From positions 1 to 64,000 of the IMG/VR virus record IMGVR_UViG_3300030002_000007: 64,000 nt of DNA; one strand, written 5' to 3'. The notes under the pieces are model-generated. The model made no database searches. It was not told the DNA's origin and saw nothing but the letters and a program-made list of their open reading frames with translations. The position numbers and the translations under genes were made by a program. Origin of the DNA: a virus. This document shows positions 56,758 to 64,000 of this stretch, piece after piece; position 1 is the first letter of the stretch; the number at the start of each line of letters is the position of its first letter.

Positions 56758-57203
56758 CGTTAGTCAAGCTGAAACAGTGGCTCATCCCCGCTGACATTGA
56801 TAGTTACCGAATTCTGCACCAACTCAAAGTCCCGAACGTTCGCTTCCATGAAGAGTTCCTTCCGACCTTGATGTTGCTCCTGAAGAAAAAGAAAGTTGAA
56901 GTTCAAGGCCTACCGTTTGCCGACGTCTTGAACGAGTTCATGGATCGCTTCGTTTCGGAATGGGAAAAGAACCCGAAGCGCACCATCTACATGTCGAAGG
57001 GAGTACTCAAGCTCGAATCGAAAGACCTGCGGAATGTGAAGCGTACTTTCCCCGAGGCTGAGACCTGCCTTCGCCGATTCTTCCGTCGTTGGGGTTTCGA
57101 CAACACGGCGACCTTCTCCGAATCACCAACTCGAGCAAAGCTTGTAGTGACGTTCGAGATCTCAAAGACCAAACAACCGATCATCGAGTTCCTGAAGGAC
57201 TGA
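56739..57203 (+). CDS. Hypothetical protein, 154 aa
   Basis: Helical with a Lys run (LLLKKKKVEVQ) and an Arg-rich segment (CLRRFFRRWGFDN), which could bind nucleic acid. Function unknown. Overlaps the previous gene and is followed after 2 bp by the winged-helix-like gene. Confidence 0.52.
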   Translation: MPQKVITLVKLKQWLIPADIDSYRILHQLKVPNVRFHEEFLPTLMLLLKKKKVEVQGLPFADVLNEFMDRFVSEWEKNPKRTIYMSKGVLKLESKDLRNVKRTFPEAETCLRRFFRRWGFDNTATFSESPTRAKLVVTFEISKTKQPIIEFLKD

Positions 57204-57205
57204 GC

Positions 57206-57532
57206 ATGGAAGCGCGAAAGCGAAAACCAGCCGAGCCGTACATCTCGCAATTTGAATGCAAGGCGATCGACCTTCTGTTGAAGTTGGGTCCGTGCATTGG
57301 TCGAGTGTTCGCTGTAAAGTATTGGGGTGTAGTCAAGCACAGTAGCAGTAAGTACTCGGACTATGCGCTGAAAGGTGCTGTAGGTCTGAACCGGATGCGT
57401 CGGCATGGCCTAGTATATAGCACTGTTCCGAGCAGCGGGTTTAAGTCCCCAGCGTATCACCTGTGGCACGTAACTGAATTGGGTATCCTCTTGCAACACA
57501 ACTACCTCGCACGATATGGCGAACCAAAATGA
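57206..57532 (+). CDS. Winged-helix-like protein, 108 aa
   Basis: ATG at 57206. A helix-turn-helix-like arrangement (IDLLLKLGPCIG, then KGAVGLNRMRRHGLVYS and the wing YHLWHVTELGILLQ) suggests a small DNA-binding protein. The ATGA overlap couples it to the topoisomerase gene. A regulator role is inferred. Confidence 0.52.
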   Translation: MEARKRKPAEPYISQFECKAIDLLLKLGPCIGRVFAVKYWGVVKHSSSKYSDYALKGAVGLNRMRRHGLVYSTVPSSGFKSPAYHLWHVTELGILLQHNYLARYGEPK

Positions 57533-59448
57533 CGACAACGACAACAAAGAGTGCAGTACCTCGTAAATATGATTCGGATAGTATTGAAACACTTCAGTTC
57601 CCTCTCAACGTTAGAGCTAATGCGTCGCAGTACATCGGCGGTGTGGACGAGCAAGGTCTGTTCAACGTGTGGCGGGAGTTGGGAGACAATGCAGTTGATG
57701 AAGCATTAGCTGGACGCAACACCGGAGTCCTGTTCTACTTCGACAAGGACGGCAGCTACTGGGTGCAGGATAAGGGTCATGGCATCCCGCAAGGCATGAA
57801 GACGCAGATCATCAATGTGTCCGGCAAGCCGGTCAAGAGCCAGATGCCAACGATGCAAGCTGTGTTCGGCGCTCTGCATACCTCCGGCAAGTATCGCGAC
57901 GACGCGTACAAAGTGTCGATCGGGTCACACGGCATTGGCGCAAAGGGTACGAATGCGACGGCTGAGTTCTTCGAAGTGTGGACGAAGTACGAAAATCAGT
58001 GGTACAACATCGCATTCAAGAAAGGCCACTTGATCACCGGCGTGCGCAAATGCAACAGACCCAAAGCGCCAGTCGGCACGATCACTGAAGGCACGCTGAT
58101 CCACTACAAGCCGGACAGCACGATCTTCTCAGCCAAGCGCTTCCCAGTATCAATGGCCGTCGAGTGGGCACAGATCATGGCCTACATGAACCCCGGCTTC
58201 AAGATCATCCTTGCTGCTCATACCGGCAAGACGAAGAGCTTCTACTCCAAGCTGGGTGCAAAGGACTATATCACTGAGCGTTTGACGGTCATGAAGTGTG
58301 ATGCAGAGCCCTCCGTGTTCGAGCATCATTCGTCGTTGGCAGACGTCGTAATTGCCTTTTCATCCTACGATGGATCAGACCTCCGGGGTTTCACAAACGG
58401 CCTCTTCAACATACAGGGCGGGTATCATGTCGACGCTGTGTCGAAAGCCCTGTACCGAGCCATCGAGCCGTACAAGAACAAGAAGCACACGTTCACTCGC
58501 CGTGAGTTCGATGATGGGCTTCTCGGTATCGTGAATGCGAAGTTGCATAAGGCATCTTTCAGTTCGCAGGACAAGGCAAAGCTCACGGACACTCGCATGG
58601 GTGCCGAGTTCGAGGAAACGTTGTTCGCTGATGCTACTGCGTTCTTCAAGGGCAACAAAGCCTTGGCCCTTCGGCTGTGCGACAAGGCCAACAAGATCGC
58701 TGAATTGCGCACGAAGTTCAAGGCGTCCAAAGCTGTGGTGTCTGCGATCAACGGCATGAGGCGTGGTGGGTTGCCGTCGAATTACGCACCAGCAGGCCGA
58801 GACGTGAAGATCAAGGATCGCGAGTTGTTCATTGTCGAAGGGGAGTCAGCAGCAGGGGGCTTCCGCAAAGTACGCGCAAGGCACCAAGCATTGCTCCCCA
58901 TGCGTGGCAAGGTGTTGAACCTCCTGAAGAAGGGGCAGCAAGCCCTAGTGTCAAAGGCGATCATTGCCATCTTGGTGGCAGTCGGTTATGATGCAAAGGC
59001 TGAAGATCCTATCGGCAAGTTCCAGTTCGGACGGATCGTACTCCTTGCAGATGCTGATGCAGACGGCGGTCACATCAACAGCCTGTTGCTCACTCTGTTC
59101 TACAAGCTGATGCCTGAAGTGTTTGATCGAGGTTTGGTCTATGTGGCAGACATGCCGGAGTTCATGGCTCAGCCGAAGGGGTTGCTAGTCACAGGCAACT
59201 CGAACAGTGAAGTGCAAGCGAAGCTCAAGACGTTGGGATTGAAAGCGCCAGTGAAGCACTTCAAGGGATGGGGTGAAGTTGATCCACCTGTGCTGAAAAT
59301 CCTTGCTGTAAATGATTCACGTAAGCTGATCAAGATCCAACCGATCTCCAAAGAGTCGGGGGTTAGGTTTGAGGCCATCATGGCGAAGGACGTTGAGGCG
59401 AGGCGCGAGGCGCTTGGCATTACCGAGGAAAAGCACCATGCAGAGTAG
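57529..59448 (+). CDS. Type IIA topoisomerase, ATPase/Toprim subunit
   Basis: 639 aa. GyrB/ParE/T4 gp39-like. GHKL ATPase motifs: ELGDNAVDEALAG (residues about 51-63, Asn54), VQDKGHGIPQGM, and GSHGIGAKGTNA. The Toprim domain shows FIVEGESAAGGF and LLADADADGGHI. Relaxes or manages supercoils during phage replication. Length matches ParE/GyrB rather than the split T4 form. It forms the A2B2 enzyme with the next gene product, and the downstream start lies within its 3' end. Confidence 0.92.
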   Translation: MTTTTTKSAVPRKYDSDSIETLQFPLNVRANASQYIGGVDEQGLFNVWRELGDNAVDEALAGRNTGVLFYFDKDGSYWVQDKGHGIPQGMKTQIINVSGKPVKSQMPTMQAVFGALHTSGKYRDDAYKVSIGSHGIGAKGTNATAEFFEVWTKYENQWYNIAFKKGHLITGVRKCNRPKAPVGTITEGTLIHYKPDSTIFSAKRFPVSMAVEWAQIMAYMNPGFKIILAAHTGKTKSFYSKLGAKDYITERLTVMKCDAEPSVFEHHSSLADVVIAFSSYDGSDLRGFTNGLFNIQGGYHVDAVSKALYRAIEPYKNKKHTFTRREFDDGLLGIVNAKLHKASFSSQDKAKLTDTRMGAEFEETLFADATAFFKGNKALALRLCDKANKIAELRTKFKASKAVVSAINGMRRGGLPSNYAPAGRDVKIKDRELFIVEGESAAGGFRKVRARHQALLPMRGKVLNLLKKGQQALVSKAIIAILVAVGYDAKAEDPIGKFQFGRIVLLADADADGGHINSLLLTLFYKLMPEVFDRGLVYVADMPEFMAQPKGLLVTGNSNSEVQAKLKTLGLKAPVKHFKGWGEVDPPVLKILAVNDSRKLIKIQPISKESGVRFEAIMAKDVEARREALGITEEKHHAE

Positions 59449-61012
59449 GCCAGCAACACCTACGGTTAAGAAAGCAGTAACGAAGCGTGCATCACCCAAA
59501 GCAAAGGGCTTGGCAACACTGGGTGGTGGCATCGTGCGTGAAGGTTCGATTGACGACTACGCGCAGGAGACAATGAGTGAGTACGCTGAAGAAGTGAACC
59601 TAGCGCGCTCAGTGCCTGATTTGATGGATGGGCTGAAGCCTGTGCAACGACGCATCATGTGGTCAGCGCACAAGATGCCCGGTTCCGGTTTCCGCAAGAC
59701 AGCCCGCATAGTTGGTGATTGCATCGGTAAGTATCACCCACACGGTGACGGGTCAGTGGATGGGGCGATCGAGACGTTGGTGCAGCATCCAACGCCAACG
59801 ATGCTGGGTAGCGGCAATTGGGGCGGCTTGTTGGATAGCGCGGCAGCAATGCGATACACCAACTGCAAACTGTCCAGTTACGGCGAGTCCTTCTTCCTTC
59901 CTGACTACATCAACAGTTCGGTGACGTCGTTTGTTCCCAACTACGACGGCGAAGACGACGAGCCTGTGAGCTTGCCTTCAATGCTTCCGAACGTGCTGCT
60001 CAATGGTGGTGAAGGTATCGGCGTTGGCGTCACGACGTTGATCCCGACATTCAGCCCCGAGTCGATCATTATCATGCTGAAGCGCGTGCTTGCTGGCGAG
60101 ACACTGACTCCAGTCGACTACGCGAAGACCTTGAAGTTCCAGTCGAAGTGGGGTGGGCATGTATTGAACACCAAAGAGAATAGGGCGGCGTGGTTGCAAC
60201 TGTTCAAGACCGGATCGGCATCAGTGCAGTTCAAGGCTGCGTTGCACATTGATCGGAACGGCAAGGCGATCGAGATTGACGATTGGCCACCCGGCCTCAA
60301 TCCTGTGGCTTTGGTCGACAAGATCAGACCCAAGGAAATGAAGAACGGCAAGGTACGTGCAGGGCTTGCCGAGGTCGATCAGGTGTTCAATCACAACGGG
60401 GACACCGGCTTCCGCATCGAAATGAAGAAGGACCGGAACTACACGCAATTCGATGAACTGGTCAAGAAGATCGAACGCCTGACTACGTCGCGCAAGAGCT
60501 TCAAGATCAACGTTACTTATCGGAAAGCGACAGTGGAAGATGGCAAGGTGATCTTCAACACGCGGTTCCTGTCAGTGTCCATTCCGAAGTTGCTGTCCCT
60601 GTGGCTCAAGGAAAGGCTGCAGATCGAAAAGCGCAGTCTCGAGTATCGGCTGAAGAACCAAGCGGCTATGATCGCCTACTCGAAGCTCCTGATTTACGCA
60701 TCGACGAAACTCGAGGTCGTGTTTGCTGCATTGAAGTCTCAGGACTCCAAGGCTTACTTGGTGACGAACCTCAAGCTAACACCTGAGCAAGCCGACACGA
60801 TCCTTGAGTTGCGCGTTCGTCAGTTGTCGAAACTTGACAAGGCTGCAATGGAGTCGAAGCTCAAGGAACAGGTTGCCTTCGAGGCCCAGCTGCAGAAGTG
60901 GTACAAAGCCCCACGGGCCAAGGTGTCTGCTGATATGGACACTTGCCTACTGGCGATCCAGAAGGATCGGACCTATGAAAACGTGAAGGAAGAAGAGCTC
61001 ACGATTGCCTAA
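59438..61012 (+). CDS. Type IIA topoisomerase, DNA-cleavage subunit
   Basis: 524 aa from the ATG at 59438, overlapping the ATPase-subunit gene by 11 bp. ParC/GyrA/T4 gp52-like. The winged-helix active site has Tyr140 preceded by Arg139 (AMRYTNCKLSSYGES), and PDLMDGLKPVQRRIMWSA, GKYHPHGDGSVDGAI and LNGGEGIGVGVTT are conserved. The C-terminal beta-pinwheel of GyrA seems absent, as in gp52, so it should decatenate or relax without wrapping. A coiled-coil region follows near residues 390-490. Confidence 0.92.
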   Translation: MQSRPATPTVKKAVTKRASPKAKGLATLGGGIVREGSIDDYAQETMSEYAEEVNLARSVPDLMDGLKPVQRRIMWSAHKMPGSGFRKTARIVGDCIGKYHPHGDGSVDGAIETLVQHPTPTMLGSGNWGGLLDSAAAMRYTNCKLSSYGESFFLPDYINSSVTSFVPNYDGEDDEPVSLPSMLPNVLLNGGEGIGVGVTTLIPTFSPESIIIMLKRVLAGETLTPVDYAKTLKFQSKWGGHVLNTKENRAAWLQLFKTGSASVQFKAALHIDRNGKAIEIDDWPPGLNPVALVDKIRPKEMKNGKVRAGLAEVDQVFNHNGDTGFRIEMKKDRNYTQFDELVKKIERLTTSRKSFKINVTYRKATVEDGKVIFNTRFLSVSIPKLLSLWLKERLQIEKRSLEYRLKNQAAMIAYSKLLIYASTKLEVVFAALKSQDSKAYLVTNLKLTPEQADTILELRVRQLSKLDKAAMESKLKEQVAFEAQLQKWYKAPRAKVSADMDTCLLAIQKDRTYENVKEEELTIA

Positions 61013-61075
61013 TTTTTAAGCACGGATTTGCGAGGAGAACCAGCAGATATCTTGGTTTTCTTTGCGATGTAGTAC

Positions 61076-61104
61076 TTGTTTTCTCCTGCTTTTTCCTGTA
61101 AAAT
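61076..61104 (+). promoter_or_regulatory. Sigma70-like promoter, conserved family member 3
   Basis: TTGTTT, 17 bp, TAAAAT within CTTTTTCCTGTAAAATGAGGTT. It follows the topoisomerase genes and precedes the H1-like gene. Confidence 0.75.
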
Positions 61105-61190
61105 GAGGTTGTAGGGGCAACAAGGATGTTGTAAATCAAATGCAGGGATCCTCCCTGTATCATTTTCTAACTCGATAGAAGGAAAAAATC

Positions 61191-61514
61191 ATGTTGAAAG
61201 AACTCGCTCAAATCACCAAAGGCGTTCGTGTCCTGACCCGTGAAAATGGTTCACTGCAACGCAAGCTGACCGCCGCCGAAAACAAGATCGCGCGTTTGAC
61301 GGGCAAAGCCGTTCCGGTCAAGGCCGCGAAAGCCGCCAAAGCGCCGGTCGCCAAAACCGTCAAGGGTAAAGTCGCCAAGGCAGCGCCGGCGAAGGCAGTC
61401 AAGGCAGCGCCGGCAAAAGCCGCCAAGGTCGTCAAGGGTGCCGCCAAGAAGGCAGCTCCGGCGAAAGCAGTCAAGGGCGGTGGCAAGAAGGCAGCCTCCG
61501 AGTTCCTGCTGTAA
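61191..61514 (+). CDS. Histone-H1-like Lys/Ala-rich protein, 107 aa
   Basis: AGAAGG precedes the ATG at 61191. An N-terminal coiled-coil (residues about 1-38, with VLTRENGSLQRKLTAAENK) is followed by a tail of repeated KAAPAK/KAVKAAPAK units and ends with SEFLL. H1-like tails bind DNA non-specifically. The coiled coil could multimerise it. Strong promoter and terminator suggest high expression, perhaps to compact or shield DNA or to interfere with host chromatin. Confidence 0.7.
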   Translation: MLKELAQITKGVRVLTRENGSLQRKLTAAENKIARLTGKAVPVKAAKAAKAPVAKTVKGKVAKAAPAKAVKAAPAKAAKVVKGAAKKAAPAKAVKGGGKKAASEFLL

Positions 61515-61547
61515 TCGAAGCTGACGAGCAAGGCTGAAGTTGGAAGG

Positions 61548-61580
61548 AAGGGGAGAAAGCGTAAAGGCTATCTCCCCTTT
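61548..61580 (+). terminator. Rho-independent-like terminator
   Basis: AAGGGGAGA and TCTCCCCTT form a perfect 9-bp stem (14-nt loop) followed by T-C-T-rich sequence, after the H1-like gene. Confidence 0.7.
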
Positions 61581-61629
61581 CTCGCATTGTGCATCTGAAG
61601 TTCAACATCACTGATCGGGAGTAGCAACC

Positions 61630-62061
61630 ATGAGCAAATCGACGAAATCACCAACCAAGACGAAAAGCACGAAAGCCCCTGAGGCCAAGCCTGCATCCAT
61701 CCAAGACAAAGTCAAGGAAGCACGCACTGCAAACCCCTCACTGCATCTTCTATACACTGGCTGGGCAGTCAAGCACATCCTGTTACTCAACGACTGCATG
61801 GCTAAGCTGGCAGAGACTTCCAATAGCAACCTGCTTGCCGCACAATCTGCACTCGCTAACGCACGCGAGGATCTGATCCAGACCGATCCTGCATTCTTTG
61901 AAGCAGACGCCATCCTCGCTGGCATACAAGAGTATCTGCCGAAGCGATTGCGCTATGATCGTGAGCGGGGCACTGGTCGCCTAGTCGACACAGAGGGCAG
62001 CAAGATCGATCTTGCGACTCTGCAACCCATAGCGAGTAGTGACGCCGGGTTCGACGAGTAA
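61630..62061 (+). CDS. Hypothetical protein, 143 aa
   Basis: Basic disordered N-terminus (KSTKSPTKTKSTKAPEAK) followed by a helical bundle-like domain (AVKHILLLNDCMAKLAE, SALANAREDLIQTD). Function unknown. A GGGAG box lies upstream. Confidence 0.55.
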   Translation: MSKSTKSPTKTKSTKAPEAKPASIQDKVKEARTANPSLHLLYTGWAVKHILLLNDCMAKLAETSNSNLLAAQSALANAREDLIQTDPAFFEADAILAGIQEYLPKRLRYDRERGTGRLVDTEGSKIDLATLQPIASSDAGFDE

Positions 62062-62138
62062 CTGATTGCAACACGGCTGGTCAGTACGCCGGTATCTGAC
62101 CCACCGAACTTATCCGGCACTATAGGAGTAACAGTATC

Positions 62139-62468
62139 ATGAATGCATCTGATGAAAAATCCGTCGTTGCTTTTTTCCGCGAACTGCTCGAAGAGGGGCA
62201 TAGCAATACCCCAGTCGTAGCCTTCGACTCTTCCCACATTACCGGGAAGGTTCGGAACACTCGACGCAATCGCGCGATGGAAGACATCAATGACATCTTG
62301 TCAGGTTCAGACACTTGCGTCGAGCTAGGCGGCATTTACACCGTCTGCGAATACGAAAGCAACGTCTGGTTCTTGATTAAGGCGGAGTTGGCCACGTCTG
62401 CGACGAGTCTGTTCGATCCCGCGAAAAAGACGATAGCCGCAGCTCTCTGCGAAGAAGACGACGAGTAA
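62139..62468 (+). CDS. Hypothetical protein, 109 aa
   Basis: TAGGAG precedes the ATG at 62139. Alpha/beta with a short basic stretch (KVRNTRRNRAMEDIN). Acidic C-terminal end. Function unknown. Confidence 0.52.
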   Translation: MNASDEKSVVAFFRELLEEGHSNTPVVAFDSSHITGKVRNTRRNRAMEDINDILSGSDTCVELGGIYTVCEYESNVWFLIKAELATSATSLFDPAKKTIAAALCEEDDE

Positions 62469-62557
62469 CTGATGTAGTGTAGCAAAGAGAGGGAGCTCCG
62501 ACAGTGACGTCTCCCTCTCGTCGAATTTCATACATTCACCAACCGAGACGTGTTAGT

Positions 62558-62707
62558 GGAGGTGCAGCCATAGGTGTGACCACAACGGAGGCGTAGCCGC
62601 GAGTCTACGTAAGGCAGGACGGATTGGGAAAGCAGCGTTCACGTTGCGCACCCCCTAGCGGAGCCGTTGCATCTTGCCGAGTGCTGGTTCGAATCCAGCC
62701 ACCTCCA
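62558..62707 (+). ncRNA. tRNA-like element, about 150 nt
   Basis: The 5' GGAGGTG (62558-62564) pairs perfectly with CACCTCC (62700-62706), next to a T-arm of exact form GCTGG-TTCGAAT-CCAGC (62683-62699). The ends therefore look like a tRNA acceptor and T domain with discriminator A62707. The span is about twice the normal length, and I could not place an ordinary D arm or a 7-nt anticodon loop (CGTAG and CTACG flank an 8-nt loop without U33). No CCA is encoded. Possible readings: a tRNA with a short intron, a tRNA-like RNA such as a tmRNA-type fragment, or a decayed tRNA. Confidence 0.45.
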
Positions 62708-62736
62708 CTAACATTTTTCCAGAAGGAGAGCACAGC

Positions 62737-63699
62737 ATGTCTGATACAAAATCTGCAGTCGAACAACGCATTGTCAAACTCGATCGACTCGTCGCACGGA
62801 CCAAGGCGATCGCACTGGGGTTGGCTGATCTGTACGTGTGTAACAAGCCCAACCGTCTCAAATCGCTAACGGCGGCGATGAAGACTGTCGACGCCCTGCG
62901 TGCTGAAAAGGTAGTCGGGACCCGCCTCGTGATCGATACGTGCATGAATGAGCTGACCAGTTTGCGCGAAGGCATCTTCACAGGTGCTGCCCTCGACAAA
63001 TCTGACCTCCAGATTCAAACGTGTGCTGCAGCCGTTGGGAAGTTCCAAGAGCTTATGGCATCTGCCCGTCGCCGGCTGGACAGCATGAAGCGCGACAATG
63101 CCGAAGAGCAAGGCATCGAAGTCGAGGCTGACGTTGATTACTCGGAACTGGCAATCATCAAGAACCTGAAAGAGAAAGCGAAGCTGCCAGAGATCAAGGG
63201 CAAGGCCTTCGTCGTCGGTCGGGCGCCTGTGGTCATCGTCACTACGCCGGGTGGTGGTTCGTCCTCTGGTGTTCCGGGTGCGAAGAAGGTCACCTTCCAG
63301 CAAAAGGACAACCCATCGAACTTCGTCAACCGCACCGTTCTGGAGAAGGGTGGCTTCAGCGTCGACAACATCGACGGCTATGCGATCATTCACGACCAGT
63401 TAGTGATTGGCGTCAACAAGTCGATGATCGAACTCGACAAGCGTGGCCGTCCGGCGGAGACGATTCAGGAAGTGGCGCAGCGGGTCATGACTTCATTGTC
63501 CAAGGCCTCCAAGAAGCAAATGACGCTGGTCACTGACGGCGTGTATGGCTACGGCGGCGGCTCGTGGTTCTGGATCATGCCTGAGAAAGAGATGAGCCTC
63601 TTCTCAAAAGCGTTCCCCGGTGGTCACCCCAAGTTGAAGGTTTGGGGGTTGGCCTTTGCGAATCACTCACAGACCATGGTTCGTCGCACCAAGGTCTAA
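62737..63699 (+). CDS. Hypothetical protein, 320 aa
   Basis: AAGGAG precedes the ATG at 62737. The first 130 residues are helical (DRLVARTKAIALGLADLY, VGKFQELMASARRRLDSM). Residues about 185-205 contain a Gly/Ser loop (TTPGGGSSSGVPG), and the C-terminal part has WFWIMPEKEMSLFSK. No recognised family. The size and location next to the tagged gene at the right edge suggest a structural or DNA-associated role, unproven. Confidence 0.58.
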   Translation: MSDTKSAVEQRIVKLDRLVARTKAIALGLADLYVCNKPNRLKSLTAAMKTVDALRAEKVVGTRLVIDTCMNELTSLREGIFTGAALDKSDLQIQTCAAAVGKFQELMASARRRLDSMKRDNAEEQGIEVEADVDYSELAIIKNLKEKAKLPEIKGKAFVVGRAPVVIVTTPGGGSSSGVPGAKKVTFQQKDNPSNFVNRTVLEKGGFSVDNIDGYAIIHDQLVIGVNKSMIELDKRGRPAETIQEVAQRVMTSLSKASKKQMTLVTDGVYGYGGGSWFWIMPEKEMSLFSKAFPGGHPKLKVWGLAFANHSQTMVRRTKV

Positions 63700-63709
63700 G
63701 GAGACATCT

Positions 63710-64000
63710 ATGAAGCTCAAGGCCGTGGAAAGGTTGACAGCTGTACCTCAGCTAATCTCGTTGAACGACGTCGAGGTCAAGGACGCCATACTTGACTGCA
63801 AGAAGAACTTCGATGCGGCTAAAGATGTAGAATCGATCGGCTCAGGTGCAAAGCTGTTTCAGTTGGACACACCTAGTGGTGGATACTTCTTCGTTATGGA
63901 AACTTCCTCCCGTGAGATTCACTACTTGGTGCGCTACAAGCAAGTGGAGCTTAGTTCCAAGCTTAATCTTCCATCTGGAAGTTCCGCCTGCCGTCAAGTC
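63710..64000 (+). CDS. Partial gene at window edge with tag-like N-terminus
   Basis: ATG at 63710 with AAGGAGACATCT upstream. 97 codons are visible with no stop before the edge. The start KLKAVERLTAV resembles the shared tag (A-x-x-R-L-x-A), though less exactly. The remaining sequence is an alpha/beta mixture (FQLDTPSGGYFFVMETSS). Function unknown. Confidence 0.6.
   Translation, partial: MKLKAVERLTAVPQLISLNDVEVKDAILDCKKNFDAAKDVESIGSGAKLFQLDTPSGGYFFVMETSSREIHYLVRYKQVELSSKLNLPSGSSACRQV

Noticed and set aside
57560-57567. Additional promoter-like CGTAAATA at the topoisomerase start
   Set aside because: It lies within the first codons of the gene and deviates at the first base, so it is likely coding coincidence.
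62558-62707. Ordinary tRNA gene
   Set aside because: Length about twice normal and no standard D and anticodon arms found. Kept only as a tRNA-like element.

Overview
The window is part of a large tailed, myovirus-like bacteriophage genome. It carries a portal protein, large terminase, RecA/UvsX-like recombinase, family A DNA polymerase, primase, Mre11/SbcD-like nuclease, Dda-like helicase, NAD-dependent DNA ligase and a two-subunit type II topoisomerase. A spanin pair points to a Gram-negative host. I cannot name the phage or the host from sequence alone. No ribosomal RNA, insertion sequence, integrase or CRISPR array was seen.

Layout. All genes from 125 to about 35,270 are transcribed leftward and all genes from about 35,940 to the right edge rightward. 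They diverge from a 670-bp gene-free region with long inverted repeats, a candidate origin or structured-RNA locus. The leftward half contains, from its promoter end: SbcD-like nuclease, family A polymerase with an extra N-terminal domain, primase, dNMP kinase, overlapping i-/o-spanin genes, a zincin metalloprotease, a 7-deazaguanine DNA-modification cluster (queD, queC, dpdA, queE, folE, interleaved with a P-loop kinase, glycosyltransferase, DUF2264 protein and phosphoribosyltransferase), a HAD phosphatase, a sigma-like protein, a candidate SSB with a long repeated charged tail, the recombinase, the large terminase, a RuvC-like resolvase, an MmcB-like nuclease and the portal.

The rightward half starts with two helicases. 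It continues with compact blocks of small, mostly unrecognised genes (about 41-44 kb and 45-57 kb) around an NAD-dependent ligase, then several Lys/Ala-rich or charged proteins, topoisomerase II subunits, a tRNA-like RNA element and more unknown genes.

Regulation visible in the sequence. Two promoter classes stand out. One is TTG(A/T)TT-N17-TAAAAT embedded in a conserved block, found three times upstream of rightward genes and resembling host sigma70 promoters. The other is the 8-mer TGTAAATA, one base from the T4 late promoter TATAAATA. It recurs upstream of both leftward and rightward genes and every copy I found is in the sense orientation. The sigma-like protein at 13045-13992 is a candidate partner. 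The polymerase mRNA has a hairpin overlapping its ribosome binding site.

Most notable: the 7-deazaguanine locus with embedded carbohydrate-type genes suggests a further-decorated base. At least four packaging-region proteins, and possibly one at the right edge, share an N-terminal peptide resembling I-[NE]-A-A-x-R-L-x-A on otherwise unrelated bodies. A truncated second copy of the queE 5' end lies immediately upstream of queE.
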